From Darksidea phi (taxonomy: Eukaryota; Ascomycota; Dothideomycetes; Pleosporales; Lentitheciaceae): 64,000 nt of DNA. The notes beneath the pieces were generated by a model. That model made no database searches. It was not told the DNA's origin and was given only the letters and a program-made list of their open reading frames with translations. The stretch spans positions 149,017-213,016 of the forward strand of contig JASJFT010000067.1 in the NCBI GenBank assembly GCA_030770425.1, written 5' to 3'. A program made the translations under genes and the position numbers. Below, in pieces: positions 49,700 through 61,666 of this stretch (positions are counted from its first letter, which is position 1; each line of letters starts with the position of its first letter).

Positions 49700-51751
49700 A
49701 TGGCATATTTTCGGACACTCTTTTGTTTGATAGCGGCTGTTGCCGCTATTCCGGCCCCTGCTCCTCAAGCAGATTCTACTTCTTCAGCTGCGGCGGCTGC
49801 TTGCGCGGGAAACACCGCAGCTAATCGAGGAGTTTGGTGTGATCACAGCATTGACACCAACTGGTATGAGGAGGTCCCTGATACCGGCGTCACTGTAGAG
49901 GTATAGTCATCACGCGACTTGTACTTGGCCGTGAAGCTGACCTTTTCAGTACTGGCTTGAAGTAACAAATCAGACACTTGCACCAGATGGCACAGAACGT
50001 ATTGTTCTGGCCGTTAACGGAACGGTGCCCGGCCCCACCATTGAAGCCAACTGGGTAAATCCTGTCAGATACTAGACCGCGAAGTGGTGCTAAGCGAGAT
50101 CTCTAGGGAGATACTGTCAAGATTCATGTCACCAACAAGCTAACGAATAACGGTACTGGAATTCACTGGCACGGCATTCGCCAAAACTATACGAACCAGG
50201 ACGACGGTGTGCCTTCGCTTACTCAGTGTCCCATTGCTGTAAGTTGAGCACCTTGAGATGAGATGGGACTTGGAGAGCTGAAAAGTTTCATAGCCCGGCG
50301 CTTCCTACACGTACACATGGCGAGCAACCCAATACGGTAGCTCATGGTACCACTCACACTACGCCCTCCAAGCATGGAACGGTGTCTTTGGCGCCATGGT
50401 GATCCACGGCCCTGCCACTGCGAACTACGACGAAGAACTCGAACCCATCCTGCTCAGCGACTGGACGCACCGAACCTCCGATCAACTCTACTCGCAGGCG
50501 CAACTCATCGGCCCACCTCTGCTCGACAACGGTCTCATCAATGGCAAGAACACGGGTGTGGACGGTGGTTCTCGCTACGAAGCTACTTTTGAGGCTGGAA
50601 AGAGCTATCGTGTGAGGATCGTCAACACAGCGATTGATACGCACTTCAAGTTTGCAATTGATGGGCATAGCTTTAAGGTCATTGCTATGGATTTCGTGCC
50701 GATTGTGCCATATGAGACTACATATCTGGATATCAACATGGGTATGACTCTCTTCTCCTGAGGTCTAGCATACATCGCTAGACCGGAAGTCTCTTTACAC
50801 TCTCAGTGTGAAGTGTATCCAGGCTTCTGTCAGGTTACTGTACCAGGATGCTGACATTGAGACCAGGCCAACGCTACGATATCGTGGTCTCAGCAAACCA
50901 AGACCCCACTGACTACTGGATGCGCGCCGTTCCCCAGTCTAGCTGCTCCTCTAACAAGAACAGCGCCGACATCCGCGCAATCATCCGTTACGACAGTAGC
51001 TCCACTTCCGACCCTACATCATCCCCCTACGACGCTCTCTCTAGCAACACTTGTGTTGACGAAGACCTCACTAAACTCGTCCCTTACCTTCCACAGACGG
51101 TCGTAAATCCCGTCGCTGACGCTGACCTTGACGTGTCCGTAGGCTTGAACGCCGAGAATCTCTTCAAATGGAAGATTGGCCGGGAAAGTATGCTCGTGCA
51201 GTGGAAAGACCCATCACTGCTGAGTATCGTGGAGGGGAACACGACGTTTGAGAAGGAGAACAATGTTTATTCATTGCCAGATGCGAACAAATGGGTGTAC
51301 TTCGTCATCGAAACTGCCATCCCAGTACCACACCCAATCCATTTACATGGGCACGACTTTTTCATCTTAGCTGCGGCCGAGAACGCGAAGTTCGATTCGA
51401 GCGTTGCTCTAAACCTGAACAACCCGCCGAGGCGCGATGTGGCGAATCTGCCCCTTGCTGGATATCTTGTCATTGCGTTCTTGACAGACAACCCTGGTGC
51501 TTGGTTGGTAAGTACATTCTTCTTCTACTCTTCACAGTAATACCGTTTTTCACGAACTAGAAGCTGACATGTTGCGGTAGATGCACTGCCATATCGGCTG
51601 GCACACCTCTGAAGGCCTAGCGCTCCAATTCGTAGAGCGCGAGAGCGAGATCCCTGCCCTCGTTAATGAGACAGCCCTCCAAGACACATGTGCGGCATGG
51701 AATGTATGGGCGGAGAAGACCGGTATTAAAGAGGAGGACTCTGGTGTCTGA
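49700..51751 (+). CDS. Secreted laccase (multicopper oxidase)
   Basis: Exons 49700-49900, 49950-50054, 50107-50238, 50294-50741, 50867-51507 and 51581-51751 give 565 aa. [22 protein letters not shown] is a signal peptide. The four copper-ligand patterns are present: HWHG (in GIHWHGIRQ), [16 protein letters not shown] and HCHIGWH. All three cupredoxin domains are thus complete. The chain ends EEDSGV, the DSG(L/I/V) C-terminal plug of ascomycete laccases, here with no extra tail. Several sequons suggest a glycosylated extracellular enzyme. It oxidises phenols with oxygen, in pigment, lignin or defence roles; the substrate cannot be told. The residue ten after the last copper histidine could not be ranked here for redox class. 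Confidence 0.93.
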
Positions 51752-53028
51752 TTGGAATGGCTATTAGTGAAGAAGCTATCTGCCGGAGGTTGGCGTCAGG
51801 AGGATGAACATTTTTTCAAAAGTTTGTGCAGGAGGTGATGATAAATGCAGGAGATGGGGATAAAGTTTGCGACTTGCAGCAGCTTTGTCGATTTCCAGGA
51901 CTTGACCGCTTAATCTCTTATGTTAATGTGTATTATACTGGGGAGGGGGCAAACCGGCTACATGGAATTATGATCTGAGCATCCTTAATGCGAACTAATC
52001 CAAAACGCTTGTGCGCGAACTATAACCGCGCCATTTATCCTGAACCCTAGAGCGGGTGTGGCACTTACAAAACATGTGTAATAAATGCTGCTAGCTCAGT
52101 GAAAATACTGCAATCCTTGCGACCGTTGTACATTACTAAGTAGACTTAGCGAGAGGATCCACAGAGTAAATGCATGCGCTCAACGGACATAGCTGGTCTA
52201 CGACAAACATCTACTGGGTTGATTCAGATACGCCTCGCTGATCAAACCCATCGTTTATATAAGGGAACTGGTCGACGCTGCGATACAACCTCAATCGCAT
52301 TCGCAACCGCATTGAGGATGAAGATGTGATACTGCCATTACCGAGTGCCATATCAAAATGGTAGACCTGGTACTAGACGCGTAAGAAAACAAAGCATCAC
52401 ACAGTCCGCGCAAGTTCTCTTCGAGATCGGGTGATGCATAGCAAGTCGACCCGGATGTAAGACAACGCTCCTTACTTCCATGGTTTCATTATCGTAGACT
52501 CGCTACACGATGAAGATAAAAGGAAGCAGGTAATGTTAGATATCCGTAAGTAAGTTCCTCATGTGATCAATATCGTCCCACAAGCAGAACAACTTTCCTT
52601 CCTATGCTTGCGAACACGACCGTGATCGGTGCTCACATGGCCGCGGACCTTACGAGTCTTCGTTCAACCTAGCTAAATGTTAGGTTTTGTCACAATGGCG
52701 AGATGAAGGAGGAATGCGTACCTGGTAGGCATTTGCGGACGACTGTGTGGGTTAGTATATTCATGAGGACCTGGCTCAAGCAGAGTTGTTGAAAGTTCAA
52801 AATTCAGCGAGCGCCGGTCACATACATTGATATATCCTGATAGGCGCCTGGGAGGAGCACCGAGCGAGCATTAGACATTCATAAGCACGTTGCCCCAGAA
52901 CTCTATAGAGTCAAAGTAATTGATTTGTGTAGAAATTCTGAATGAAGCCGTAATCCATATTCACTACAGTAACCCCCGTAGTGTCCCTGAAACTAATCGC
53001 TATACAATGCAAACCACGGACCTGATGT
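51752..53028. other. Gap between laccase and SEC24
   Basis: About 1.28 kb between convergent genes. It holds both 3' UTRs. No coding frame with a family pattern is seen on either strand. Confidence 0.45.
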
Positions 53029-56000
53029 CTATCCCCAATATGGCGTCCTTAGACCCACAAAAGTCGACCCTAAGCCATCTCCTGTATCTTCTTTCTTCCG
53101 TTGTCCCGCAAGCTATCGGTCAAGTTAGCTAAATCGTTTCTTAGGAAGCACCCAAGTGTCTCTGGTGCGATGATTGTTTGGAGTCAGCGTACCTCTAGCT
53201 GTATGTGTCGGTGAACATGCACAAGCCAATCCACATAGCTCTGCGCTTCGTTGTTGCGATCCTCGTACAGTAACCGCGCGAATTCGTATTCTGCGCCGTC
53301 TAGGCCCTGTCGGGCAAGCTGTAGGGTCAATGCTTTGGAGCCACGGCTGCTCTCCAGGTATTGTAGGATGTTTCGTACTTGAGCATTGAGATGCGTTTCG
53401 AGCACTGGTAGTGTTGATGCAAAGGGGTCCAGGCTCTTCAAGCTATTTTGTCCCTCGCCAAATAGGTCCTCCAGCAAGTTCGGAGAAACCTGCGCGTGTA
53501 ACCACAACAGACATATCTGCCCGTTGTCCACAATGTAAGCGCCGCCCTCTTCCACCTTTGAGAATGATGCTCGTACGCCGTCCGGCATTCGCAAGTGGCC
53601 GTTCTCATTGGCAAAGCCGTCCTTTTCGTCGAGGTTGTGCACCGAGATGATCCGTGGATAAAGGTACAGCGACAGTTCTAACGGGCCCATGGACTTAATC
53701 ATTCTCATGTCGTGCGCTCTCCTGTCGGTTGGCTCCTTGCCCCCCTTAAACGCTCTTGATTTGATCAGGCCTAGAACATACATGCTAAACTCTTTGAGAT
53801 TCTCGGGAAGAACGAGCTGGCCAGGAGGATTGTTGTGACCCGTGAAGTTCTTTCGGTATCCAGCAAGGATGTCCACGGTCTTCTCGGTTAACGCTCCCCG
53901 GATTTCCTTGAGGTTCTTCTCCGTCATGCGAGCGGCGGCCTCCTTAGCGACAATGCTCACAACGGCATCTTGGTCGATGAATTTCATAGATTCTGCCACA
54001 CCGTCACTTACGCTAGCGACAGTATTAGTACACCTTACCCGACGCTGGCCGCTTGCTGTTGTGTAGAGAAGTGCAGCCTGGAAATGAGCATCGAGCTTGG
54101 GATCCAGTTTGCCGTCATAGCTGAACAGCACAGCGATGGCTTTATCAGCATCAATGACACCAAACTCCAGGTCTGCGCCAAAGGTGTGATGATAGAAGTT
54201 TCCGTGGTAGCCCGAAACCTGGAGACCGTTCGAGCATCGTACTTTCATAAGCGCTTGGTAACCCGTTTCCCGAGTTACGGTGTGCTTGATCTCCTTCGAA
54301 AGCTTAAGAGTGTCTCGAGGAGAATGGAAGTTAGGATAATAATAGACCTCGCCGCCAGTGGTAGCTGAAACATGACCTGGACGCCGATTAGCACACGGCC
54401 TAGTAAGAATAGCCTAGAGTAACTCACCTATTGTGGCGACGTCGAGATAGCCACCACTAGGCGCTGCCATGAAGAAATCGATACCAATGCCACTCTCCAC
54501 CATCTTTTGGGCCACTTTCCGGTAACCAGGGTGCTCTGTGGTGAGTAACTTCTTCTCCGCATCAGTATTGTGGACATTCCCATCGTCACGGAGGAACAAC
54601 CGTCCAGGGCCCCATGTCGGCAAAGTAGCCAGCGAGCAGACAATCTTTCCTCCGGTTACCGCCAGGGCTTCTACAGCGGAATTCAAGCCGGACAGCAGAC
54701 AAGGCTCTGGATTCTTGAACTCTGAAAACATGTTCGGTAGTTGTGTAAGCAGCGATGTAATAACCGCCTTCGACTCGTCTGGATCAACGAACAGGCCATT
54801 GCTTAGCGGTACGAATGGCTCTTCAATGTCTGGCATGACTAGCATTTGGGCCGCATCGAGATTATGACTGAGGTTGTAGAAGTGCATCTCCTTGTCGAAT
54901 GTTACGATGCCCACTTTAGCACCCTTCGGTAGCCTGCCTCCCGCATCAGCTTCGCTAGCTCCAGTCTCTTTTCCTGCGCCATAAAGTGCGCTTATAATGC
55001 CTTCGCAGAAACCGTCGAGAAACCCTCGGTTGACAGCTTCAGCACTGACGTCGATCAAGAACAGCCACCTCATCCCTACGGGCTCCTTTGACCAATACTC
55101 CTTTGGTACCATGAAATCCACCGTACCCAGGGTCAGCTCTGGACGCTGCATTCGGTCTACCCTCACTCCAGATGGATCAGTCGGGGCAAAATACTCAGGT
55201 GGAACATCGTTAGGAAAAGTGCACATGTTACAGACGAACTTATTCCCCCCCGACTTGAACTGCATAAAAGGGTTAATATACGCTCGACATCTCCTGCACC
55301 TCGGCGGGCCCGTCTCGCCAAAATCAAGTACTGGTATTGGCTGCTCGCCTTCTTGAAGTGGGGCTAGTGGTTGGAGGATGAGACCAAGAGGTAGATGTGT
55401 GGAAGCAAGTGCATCGTTGCTGGAAGGTATGTTGTTCAGCGTCAACCTTGCAAATTTTGGTGAAGAATTGCCTTGGTCGAATGCTACAAACGGGGTCAAA
55501 GCTGGAGGAGGCATGTGCTGTTCCATGGTCGGATACACATGTTCCAAATAGTACTTTGCAGGAGCATCTCGCGACCTTGGTATGCTAGGTATTTGCTCGG
55601 GATCCACCTTTCCTTGCTGGGACGAAGCCGGTGTACCAGTCAGAGGAGTTCCGCCGCGCGCAGCATGTTGCATGCCTGTAGCTGGGGCTCCTGGAGTGAA
55701 CATCGGTGATGCCGCCGGGAACTGATTCATCGCAGGCGTGATTTCGGGTTGCGCCCATTGTGGTCCACCCATTTGCGGAGTGTTTTGGTTGAGGAATTGT
55801 GTTGGTGTTCCAGTCGGAGGTGCTCCATTGAAAGCCTGTGAGCTTCTTCCAGGTCCCTCAATGTTGTGATATGCATGCCGATCCTTCTTCTTGTGTCTGA
55901 CTGTTCCCGTCTGGTCTCCGCCCAATGCCATCCCTCCCATTTGCTGTGCCAGATTGTTCACATCCTGGCCGCCTGTGTATGGCGGCGACGGCTGCGGTGG

Positions 56001-56207
56001 GAAATAGCCCGGTTGCTGAGCAGGAGTAGCATGCTGGCTCGGTGGCCCAGTGTACTGATTGGGTGTGTGGCCATACGCTGGGCTGCCAGACTGATGGTAT
56101 CCCGCTGGGCCAGAAGCGACCGGAGGGTGGAATTTATTTGGCTCGTCTTTGCGTGTAGGGTTCGGCGAGCCTTGCCCGAGGGCGTGGTACATTTGAAAAT
56201 CGGACAT
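53029..56207 (-). CDS. SEC24: COPII coat protein Sec24
   Basis: Exons 54428-56207, 53193-54376 and 53029-53112 give 1015 aa; introns are 51 and 80 nt. The N-terminal 200 residues are Gln/Pro/Gly-rich and disordered. The zinc finger (about 300-335) is PPRCRRCRAYINPFMQF and FVCNMC. The Sec23/24 trunk starts at LTLGTVDFMVPKEYW and includes FLIDVSAEAVNRGF. The helical and gelsolin domains follow (GYQALMKVRCSNGLQVSGYH; ALLYTTASGQRRVRCTN; YPRIISVHNLDEKDGF). A short last exon, easily missed, encodes LAGQRKKEDTGDGLGS and ends LRTPYWG. Sec24 picks cargo for ER-to-Golgi vesicles. Confidence 0.93.
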
Positions 56208-57142
56208 GATTGCGGCGCGGGGATCTCGCGATCACGGTCGGGGGTGCGGTACGTGCAACGTAGCTTAGGCGATCATGTAGGCTGAGGAACTATCGAAAAG
56301 GCGGAGGATTCTTGGAGGGCACCATGTCAAGGAGGAAACACTTGCGTGAAGTGGTCGTAGGAGTTTTTCAATATTGGGTGATCTGGCCATTATTTTCGCA
56401 GACGCGGACCTTGAACCTGAAGCGCTGGCCCGTGCTCAACCTAGGAAAGCCCTCAGATGTCAGAAGTCGCCTGAAGTCACTACCATGCGTAACTAAAGTG
56501 CCGGTTTTTTGGTCCAACCAAATAGTCAGTTTCAATTTCACGCGAGTAACGCCTCCTCAATGCGTTTAGCGTCCAGTAGGCGGATTTGGGTGTTCTGGCG
56601 GATCATGACAACTACATCTAGGACGCGCGGGCATTGCGATGCTATTATATGTATTCATCAATTATGCAGTGAAAGTATCTAGAGCTAGATACAAGGGATT
56701 GTTGAAATTGCCTCGAGTAGACGAATACAAGCCACGCCACACTCGAGACAGACCAACCTTCACCCTCTTGAACAGCTCTAAAGCCTGTCTCTGCCCCAGA
56801 GTAGCAGGCTTCTCCTTCAGTGCCCTGATGTTCTTGATCAAAACATAGGCAGTCTGGTTGTGTGTATTGCTCCCTGAACGTGGCGGTATAATATCGGTGT
56901 AGTTCATCTAGTGAGGTTCCAGCACCCGCCGCTGCGGACTAGAGCTGTGTTGTTCTACGCATACGACGGTCTATGAGGCGGCATAACTCCTGCGAGGTAG
57001 CCTCACGTTCCCTGCTTATAGCTTCTTCCGTGTGCCTTGATCGTTGACCAAGAGGGACTTTAATCCCCAATGACATTGACCGCCGGCCCGTACTAATAGC
57101 AATCTTTTGTGATTTTCCCAGCACATGTATTGCCTACTGCTC
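56208..57142. other. Gap between SEC24 and APS2
   Basis: About 0.94 kb on the 5' side of SEC24 and 3' side of APS2, both leftward. It contains minus-strand frames at 56662-56907 and 56939-57124 that are helical and arginine-rich. They do not splice together convincingly and I do not recognise them, so no gene is called. Confidence 0.45.
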
Positions 57143-57957
57143 CTACTCCAGCTTGTCCAGATGAGCCAGCCGCGTTAGAACAACAGTTTTACTCGTCTCC
57201 TCGATCTCGCCGGCGAGGAATACTTCGTCTAGTATGGCATAAACCTGTGACACTAGTTAGCCTCCGCTTCCCATACAATAGTTTTTCTACGTCTTCCCCC
57301 CGGGCTTGCGTCTCTCACGTACCTTATAAAAGTTGAACACCAAGTCTAGCTCGCAGACATTCCCAAAGAAGGCATCTAGCACCTCGACAAAGAAATGTAT
57401 AGCCTCCAGATACGCCAATTCATTATCATTCGTATCGACACACGCGCAAAAGAAGAGACCTGCGTATCTCCGGTAGACTATTTTGGACATGTTGCGGAAC
57501 TCGACGAAATTGGACTGGTGCTTTTGATCGCGCGGGGCGATGAGGCGATGGACCTGCAGAATTGTTAGGGGGGTTGGTTGGATGAGTCTGATGGGCATGT
57601 ATGGGGTGGAGGGCATGCAAGTGATGGTGTGGGCGGATGTACGAAAAAAAAGTGACACTCGTCTAGGCGGGCGTAGAGCGTGGGAGGGGCACCGGAGCGG
57701 AGGGTATCGGGGATAGAGTCACATACCTCGCCCTTCATCTTGACTTTCTCTTCATCCTATGTCCGAATCAGTATGTGCATCCGGCATAAGCCCGCATCAC
57801 GAAGTGTGACTTACGGAGTACGGCGCATACCACTTTGCCAACCTTGTCTTTCCCCTACACACGTCAATCGACAGCTCCCCAGACATGACAATGACAGAGC
57901 CGACGGCAGGAGCAGTACATACTGGCGGTTCTGAATGAGGATAAATGAGAGGACCAT
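57143..57957 (-). CDS. APS2: AP-2 adaptor complex sigma subunit
   Basis: Exons 57923-57957, 57815-57854, 57727-57756, 57323-57553 and 57143-57244 give 145 aa, the normal size. Introns are 68, 58, 173 and 78 nt. The sequence is a textbook sigma subunit: [35 protein letters not shown], then [40 protein letters not shown] and [20 protein letters not shown]. The second and third exons are only 40 and 30 nt. It belongs to the clathrin adaptor that forms endocytic vesicles at the plasma membrane and holds the dileucine-signal pocket. FRNMSK has one more residue than the usual FRNDK; this may reflect a real insertion. Confidence 0.95.
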
Positions 57958-58655
57958 GGTAGCAACTCCGCGGCGTCCGCGAAATACGGTACGTATGTAG
58001 GTGACGGTCGTCTCTGCGTTTACGCATGTTTCGGTCCGGCGAGCACGGCGGGCTGGTCTTGGCGGCGCCCGAGGCTAAGCTTTAGTGCGTGCCTGGATTC
58101 TGCATGACGTGGGGTAACCCCCGTATTTAGCCAGCCATTAGCGTTTACAGTAGTGAACGTCTTTCCATAGACTTCGCACAATGGCGTACTAAAAATTGAT
58201 GGAGGGGTGAGATCGTGTCCGTGAGCAGCAGCTGTTGTGACACCTCAGCACATGGCGTCCCTGTTTCAAACTCTTGCCACTCAAACACCCAAGGTGGTGT
58301 GCATATCACTCGTGGGGTGATATCCCCTACTTGAAGCTCGAAGTCGAGTCCCTTGCTACTGAGCTACAGAACGAGCCGTGGGCGCCAAACAGTGCGCAAA
58401 ACAACGTTTTCACCGCTCAAATGGAATCGGCATTGGGAGCGACAGAACTATTGATTGAAGATGTGCGATAATCGCTATGGAACAGTGGGATTTGCAGCGC
58501 ACCAAAAGCCACCAACTTACATGCATCGCCTGCCGCAACAGGCTTATCTCATGAATCGCACGTTTTAGTTAGCGTCAAGGGCAACGCTCGCCATCCCCAT
58601 TCTATCGGGCGCATGACCCCAATGTCAACCGCCAGTGCCTGTTCCATCTCTAAAC
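57958..58655. other. Gap between APS2 and receptor gene
   Basis: About 0.7 kb. It holds the APS2 promoter and the 3' region of the receptor gene. A 65-codon plus-strand frame at 58274-58471 has a helical look but no family I can name. Nothing else is seen. Confidence 0.45.
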
Positions 58656-60319
58656 TTACACCAATTCGCCATGTTCCCTTCTGTACTGATCAAACAACGC
58701 CCGACTGTCTTTCGGTGGCGCCGGTGGTCCAAATTGACCTCGCGCATACTGCTCGTATGTGATTTCGTCGACAGGTGACACGGGCGAACCGGCATATCGG
58801 CGCGACTCGAGCGTTTCAAACTCCCATTCCGGTATCTCCATCACCTGCGGTCCAGGTCTAGAAACTTTGGTGACCTTTGGACAAGCGTTGCGCCCAAATG
58901 GCAGGCGTCTAATCTGACCAGATAGGGAACTACTGACTCGGGAGACTACTGAGTCGTGTTTGATGTCGTTGGTGTAGAAGACGATGGGTACAGATGGGTT
59001 GGGAGCAAGGTGGGTGTGGAAAAACGGTAACGACGCGCAGATGATTGCGAGCTGGCATTCGAGCTGTGCACAGACAAAGACGTTGAAGCCGTTCCCTATC
59101 GGGACGTTAGATAATCTCGGAAAAATCGGGCTTTGTCTGCGGAGGCGAGTGCTGTCTGCATGCAGTATGCGCGATAGACATGCATTTGCTGTCACCACTC
59201 GTATTCAGAAACAGAATTCAGGCTTACATGTAGCGTCTCCATTAGGGCTGTCTGCAAGGCGAAACGAGAACACTGTTCGAGCGATTCCTGCGCCGACCAC
59301 ACTATCTCGCGTCAGTGACCCAATAACGCTGCGATAGACGAAACAAACCTCAGTGAAAAAAGAAAAATCGTCTTTAGAGCGTTCCGTTGAGTTTGTGACA
59401 TAGGAATATTGCGGAGGACAAGCAGAGGGATGGCGACGGTGTAGGTCGTTGCGAATGTACCCAAGGTGCCATTCACAAGATAGTATATGCCCTGGTCGGC
59501 ACATGTGCGTTCTGCTTGTCCGCTCGACTCCCCTATCGCCCAGTATGCAGTGAGGGGTTGACAAAGGATTATCCCTGTCAAGAGACATGCTAGTGTATAA
59601 CAAGCAGTGAAGGCCATGAAGACATAGATGACCTTTTTGAAAGATCCCGCGCATGGCGGGTCCAGTCGCCGGTAGAAACACAGGACTGACATCTTTGTCA
59701 AACCGACACCGAGGGTAAAAGCGCCTTCAGCGAGCCATTGTACCTGCGATATAAGTTAGCGCCTTCGGTTTAGAACTAAAGCACGGGATTCTCTGGTCAT
59801 ATGAGGGAAGTACCCACCAAAGCCGCATGGTTGTAATTCATGCTTGGGACATCCCATATGTGCTTGTCGAAGCCGTAATTCGTTGTGCCGAGAACACATA
59901 ACGCAGTGAAGAGCGTGACGAACACCTATGCTCCAGTGAGCAAGATGTCCTAAAAAGGGGGCCATGACATACCCAGGCACCGCATATGAATGCGTCGTCC
60001 AGTCCAAAGCCAAAAGTGGTTGTTCTTGCCTGTGTCCATGCCCGTAGGCATAACTAAAAGCGAAGATACGAGTCAGTAAGACTTGTCCAGAGAAGTGGCA
60101 GTAGCTATTCTTTTGATTAGAAGCAGCGCTTTCTTGCAATATACAACGTAATTCGAGACACTCAGTTTGTACGGCAGAGTCACATACTGTTATAGTTGTG
60201 ACAGCCATGAGCGTGATGCTGTATACCGGCAACCAAGATCGTGTGACCGGGTCGATAAGATTCGGCTCCGGCCATTGTGAGATGGTAGTCGAGTCCAGAT
60301 TAGGGAAATCGCCAGCCAT
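58656..60319 (-). CDS. Pth11-like integral membrane receptor (fungal rhodopsin-domain type)
   Basis: Exons 60188-60319, 59973-60053, 59818-59925, 59349-59743, 59228-59301 and 58656-59095 give 409 aa; every phase fits. About seven membrane helices are seen: SWLPVYSITLMAVTTIT, FGLDDAFICGAW with VFVTLFTALCVLG, LAEGAFTLGVGLTKMSVLC, VIYVFMAFTACYTLACLL, YYLVNGTLGTFATTYTVAIP, TIFLFSLSVVGAGIARTV and VCAQLECQLAIICASLP. GFGLDDAF and the FYRRL after helix 3 are hallmarks of the SAT4/Pth11-like family. No CFEM domain precedes it. The C-terminal tail (about 110 residues) is cytosolic, ending YRREHGELV. Such receptors can sense surface or host cues in fungi; the signal here is unknown. The donor GTTTGT after FLFSLS is unusual. 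Confidence 0.85.
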
Positions 60320-60884
60320 AACGTGCAACGGTCAATAGAGATCTATGAGAGGAAGCACAAAAACAAAGCTTAGACCACGAGTCTTATAAACCCAGCAGAC
60401 GAAGGGCCAGCGATCCAGACCGCAACGCTGTCGTCGTGACTAGGGTAAAACACTAGAGGAAATATAAGGGTTGCATGCCAGGGGAGGTATCTCGTTTCTG
60501 ATTTTCCTAAGCAGTCACCCTGGGGGCCCTGCATTTCCCCAGACGGCAGATCCGTATGTGGGGTGGGAAAAGGGGTCCCGCTATGTACCGAACTGGGTTT
60601 GCCTAGGGGCATGTGAAGCGGTAGCGAATTGGCGAAAAGCAGCTGCCCCTGCACCCTGCTACAGACAATGCCTGGTATAGTGTAAACTGCTATTGCGTTC
60701 TCGGTCCCCTGTGAGCAGGGGATATATCGTTTTAGATGTCGAAATGCTGCATGAGGGTTGTCTAAATCCGAATGAGGGTATCGTTCAAGTGCCCTCAATC
60801 AAGTTTAGTTATGCTTTACCGAGTAAGGCTTCCGAAAGTGTACACTGACTGTTTCCCTGATACTGTATGCTAGGACACGCTGGT
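60320..60884. other. Receptor promoter and unassigned DNA
   Basis: About 0.56 kb upstream of the receptor gene. A minus-strand frame at 60370-60798 shows no known pattern. No TATA box is clear. Confidence 0.4.
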
Positions 60885-61091
60885 CTAGACAGAGATGTGA
60901 TTGGACCAGTTGCATTCGGTCGAGGTAATGATATTCAAACCGTAACGGACCGTGGGAGGGAAATTTACAAAGTACTCTAGCGCTTGAACAAAGGTTATCG
61001 TATGATCCTGAAGATCCACCTTCCGACACTGGATGAGGAAGCCGAAAGGAACCAGGCTGATCGCAAATGGACCGAGACCAATCGAGTATAG
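60885..61091 (-). other. Frame extension past TGA (possible readthrough or decay)
   Basis: Directly after the TGA at 61092-61094, the same frame stays open for 68 codons to a TAG at 60885-60887. The residues look like a membrane protein (SIGLGPFAISLVPFGFLIQC, then VDLQDHTITFVQALEYFV). The stop context is TGACTA, the known leaky motif. It may be part of the neighbouring putative gene, split by a nonsense change or read through. This is inference. Confidence 0.3.
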
Positions 61092-61666
61092 TCATGATAC
61101 GCTTTGCCCGGGGATGGTCCTACAGTTGCAAGTTCTCCCCCTTGCTTGCGCACGCCAGCAGGCGCAGCTTAGCGGCGGCAAAATCGGTAGTAATTCGACC
61201 AGAAATCTGGTTAAGTAGACGATGAAGACACCGGCCAGGTATGACCCTGCAAACCACTGGCCATGGTAGCGAGTCCTAAAATGCGGCAAGATTATCAGAT
61301 GGGATATAGAAAATTCCCGCCAATACACGAACCCAAAACCGAAGGGATTCTGCGTCTGGCGGTGTAAGGTGCAGCGCACCAATATCCGACTTGTGGCCGC
61401 AGCCTCCTAGAGATGACATGGATTGCGCATCGGATAGGATAGTTTAGTTGCAGACTGTGCAGCGCCAAGCTGTGAGAAGAAGTGGTGGTTTGAAGTGTTG
61501 GATTTACCCACCCCAATAGACAGTCCGTCAAGAGCCGTTGAGCGAAGCCGAACAGTGGTCCGACTGTCAAGTCATTCACAGCGGGGGATGCTAGAACTCT
61601 GTTCTTCCAGTCAGCCCAACGGAAAAGCTGGTCGAAGTCGCAGGACTGCATCGAGGCAAGATGCAT
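61092..61666 (-). CDS. Putative membrane protein, unrecognised
   Basis: A possible gene of two exons, 61508-61666 and 61092-61406, gives 157 aa up to a TGA; the 101-nt intron has GTAAAT donor and CTCTAG acceptor with an AACTAAAC stretch inside. The first exon (FRWADWKNRVLASPAVNDL; VGPLFGFAQRLLTDCLLGW) looks like real protein. The second has one clear membrane helix (WFAGSYLAGVFIVYLTRFLV). The last 25 residues are cysteine/arginine-rich and look less natural. The frame goes on after the stop (see 60885-61091). I do not recognise a family. It may be an intact small gene, a readthrough gene or a decayed one. Confidence 0.33.

Noticed and set aside
56662..57124. Two helical, Arg-rich minus-strand frames between SEC24 and APS2
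   Set aside because: I could not join them with credible splice sites and do not recognise the product. They could be part of a small unknown gene.
58274..58471. 65-codon frame that looks like part of a fungal helical N-terminal domain
   Set aside because: Too short, and the key repeats of that domain are missing.
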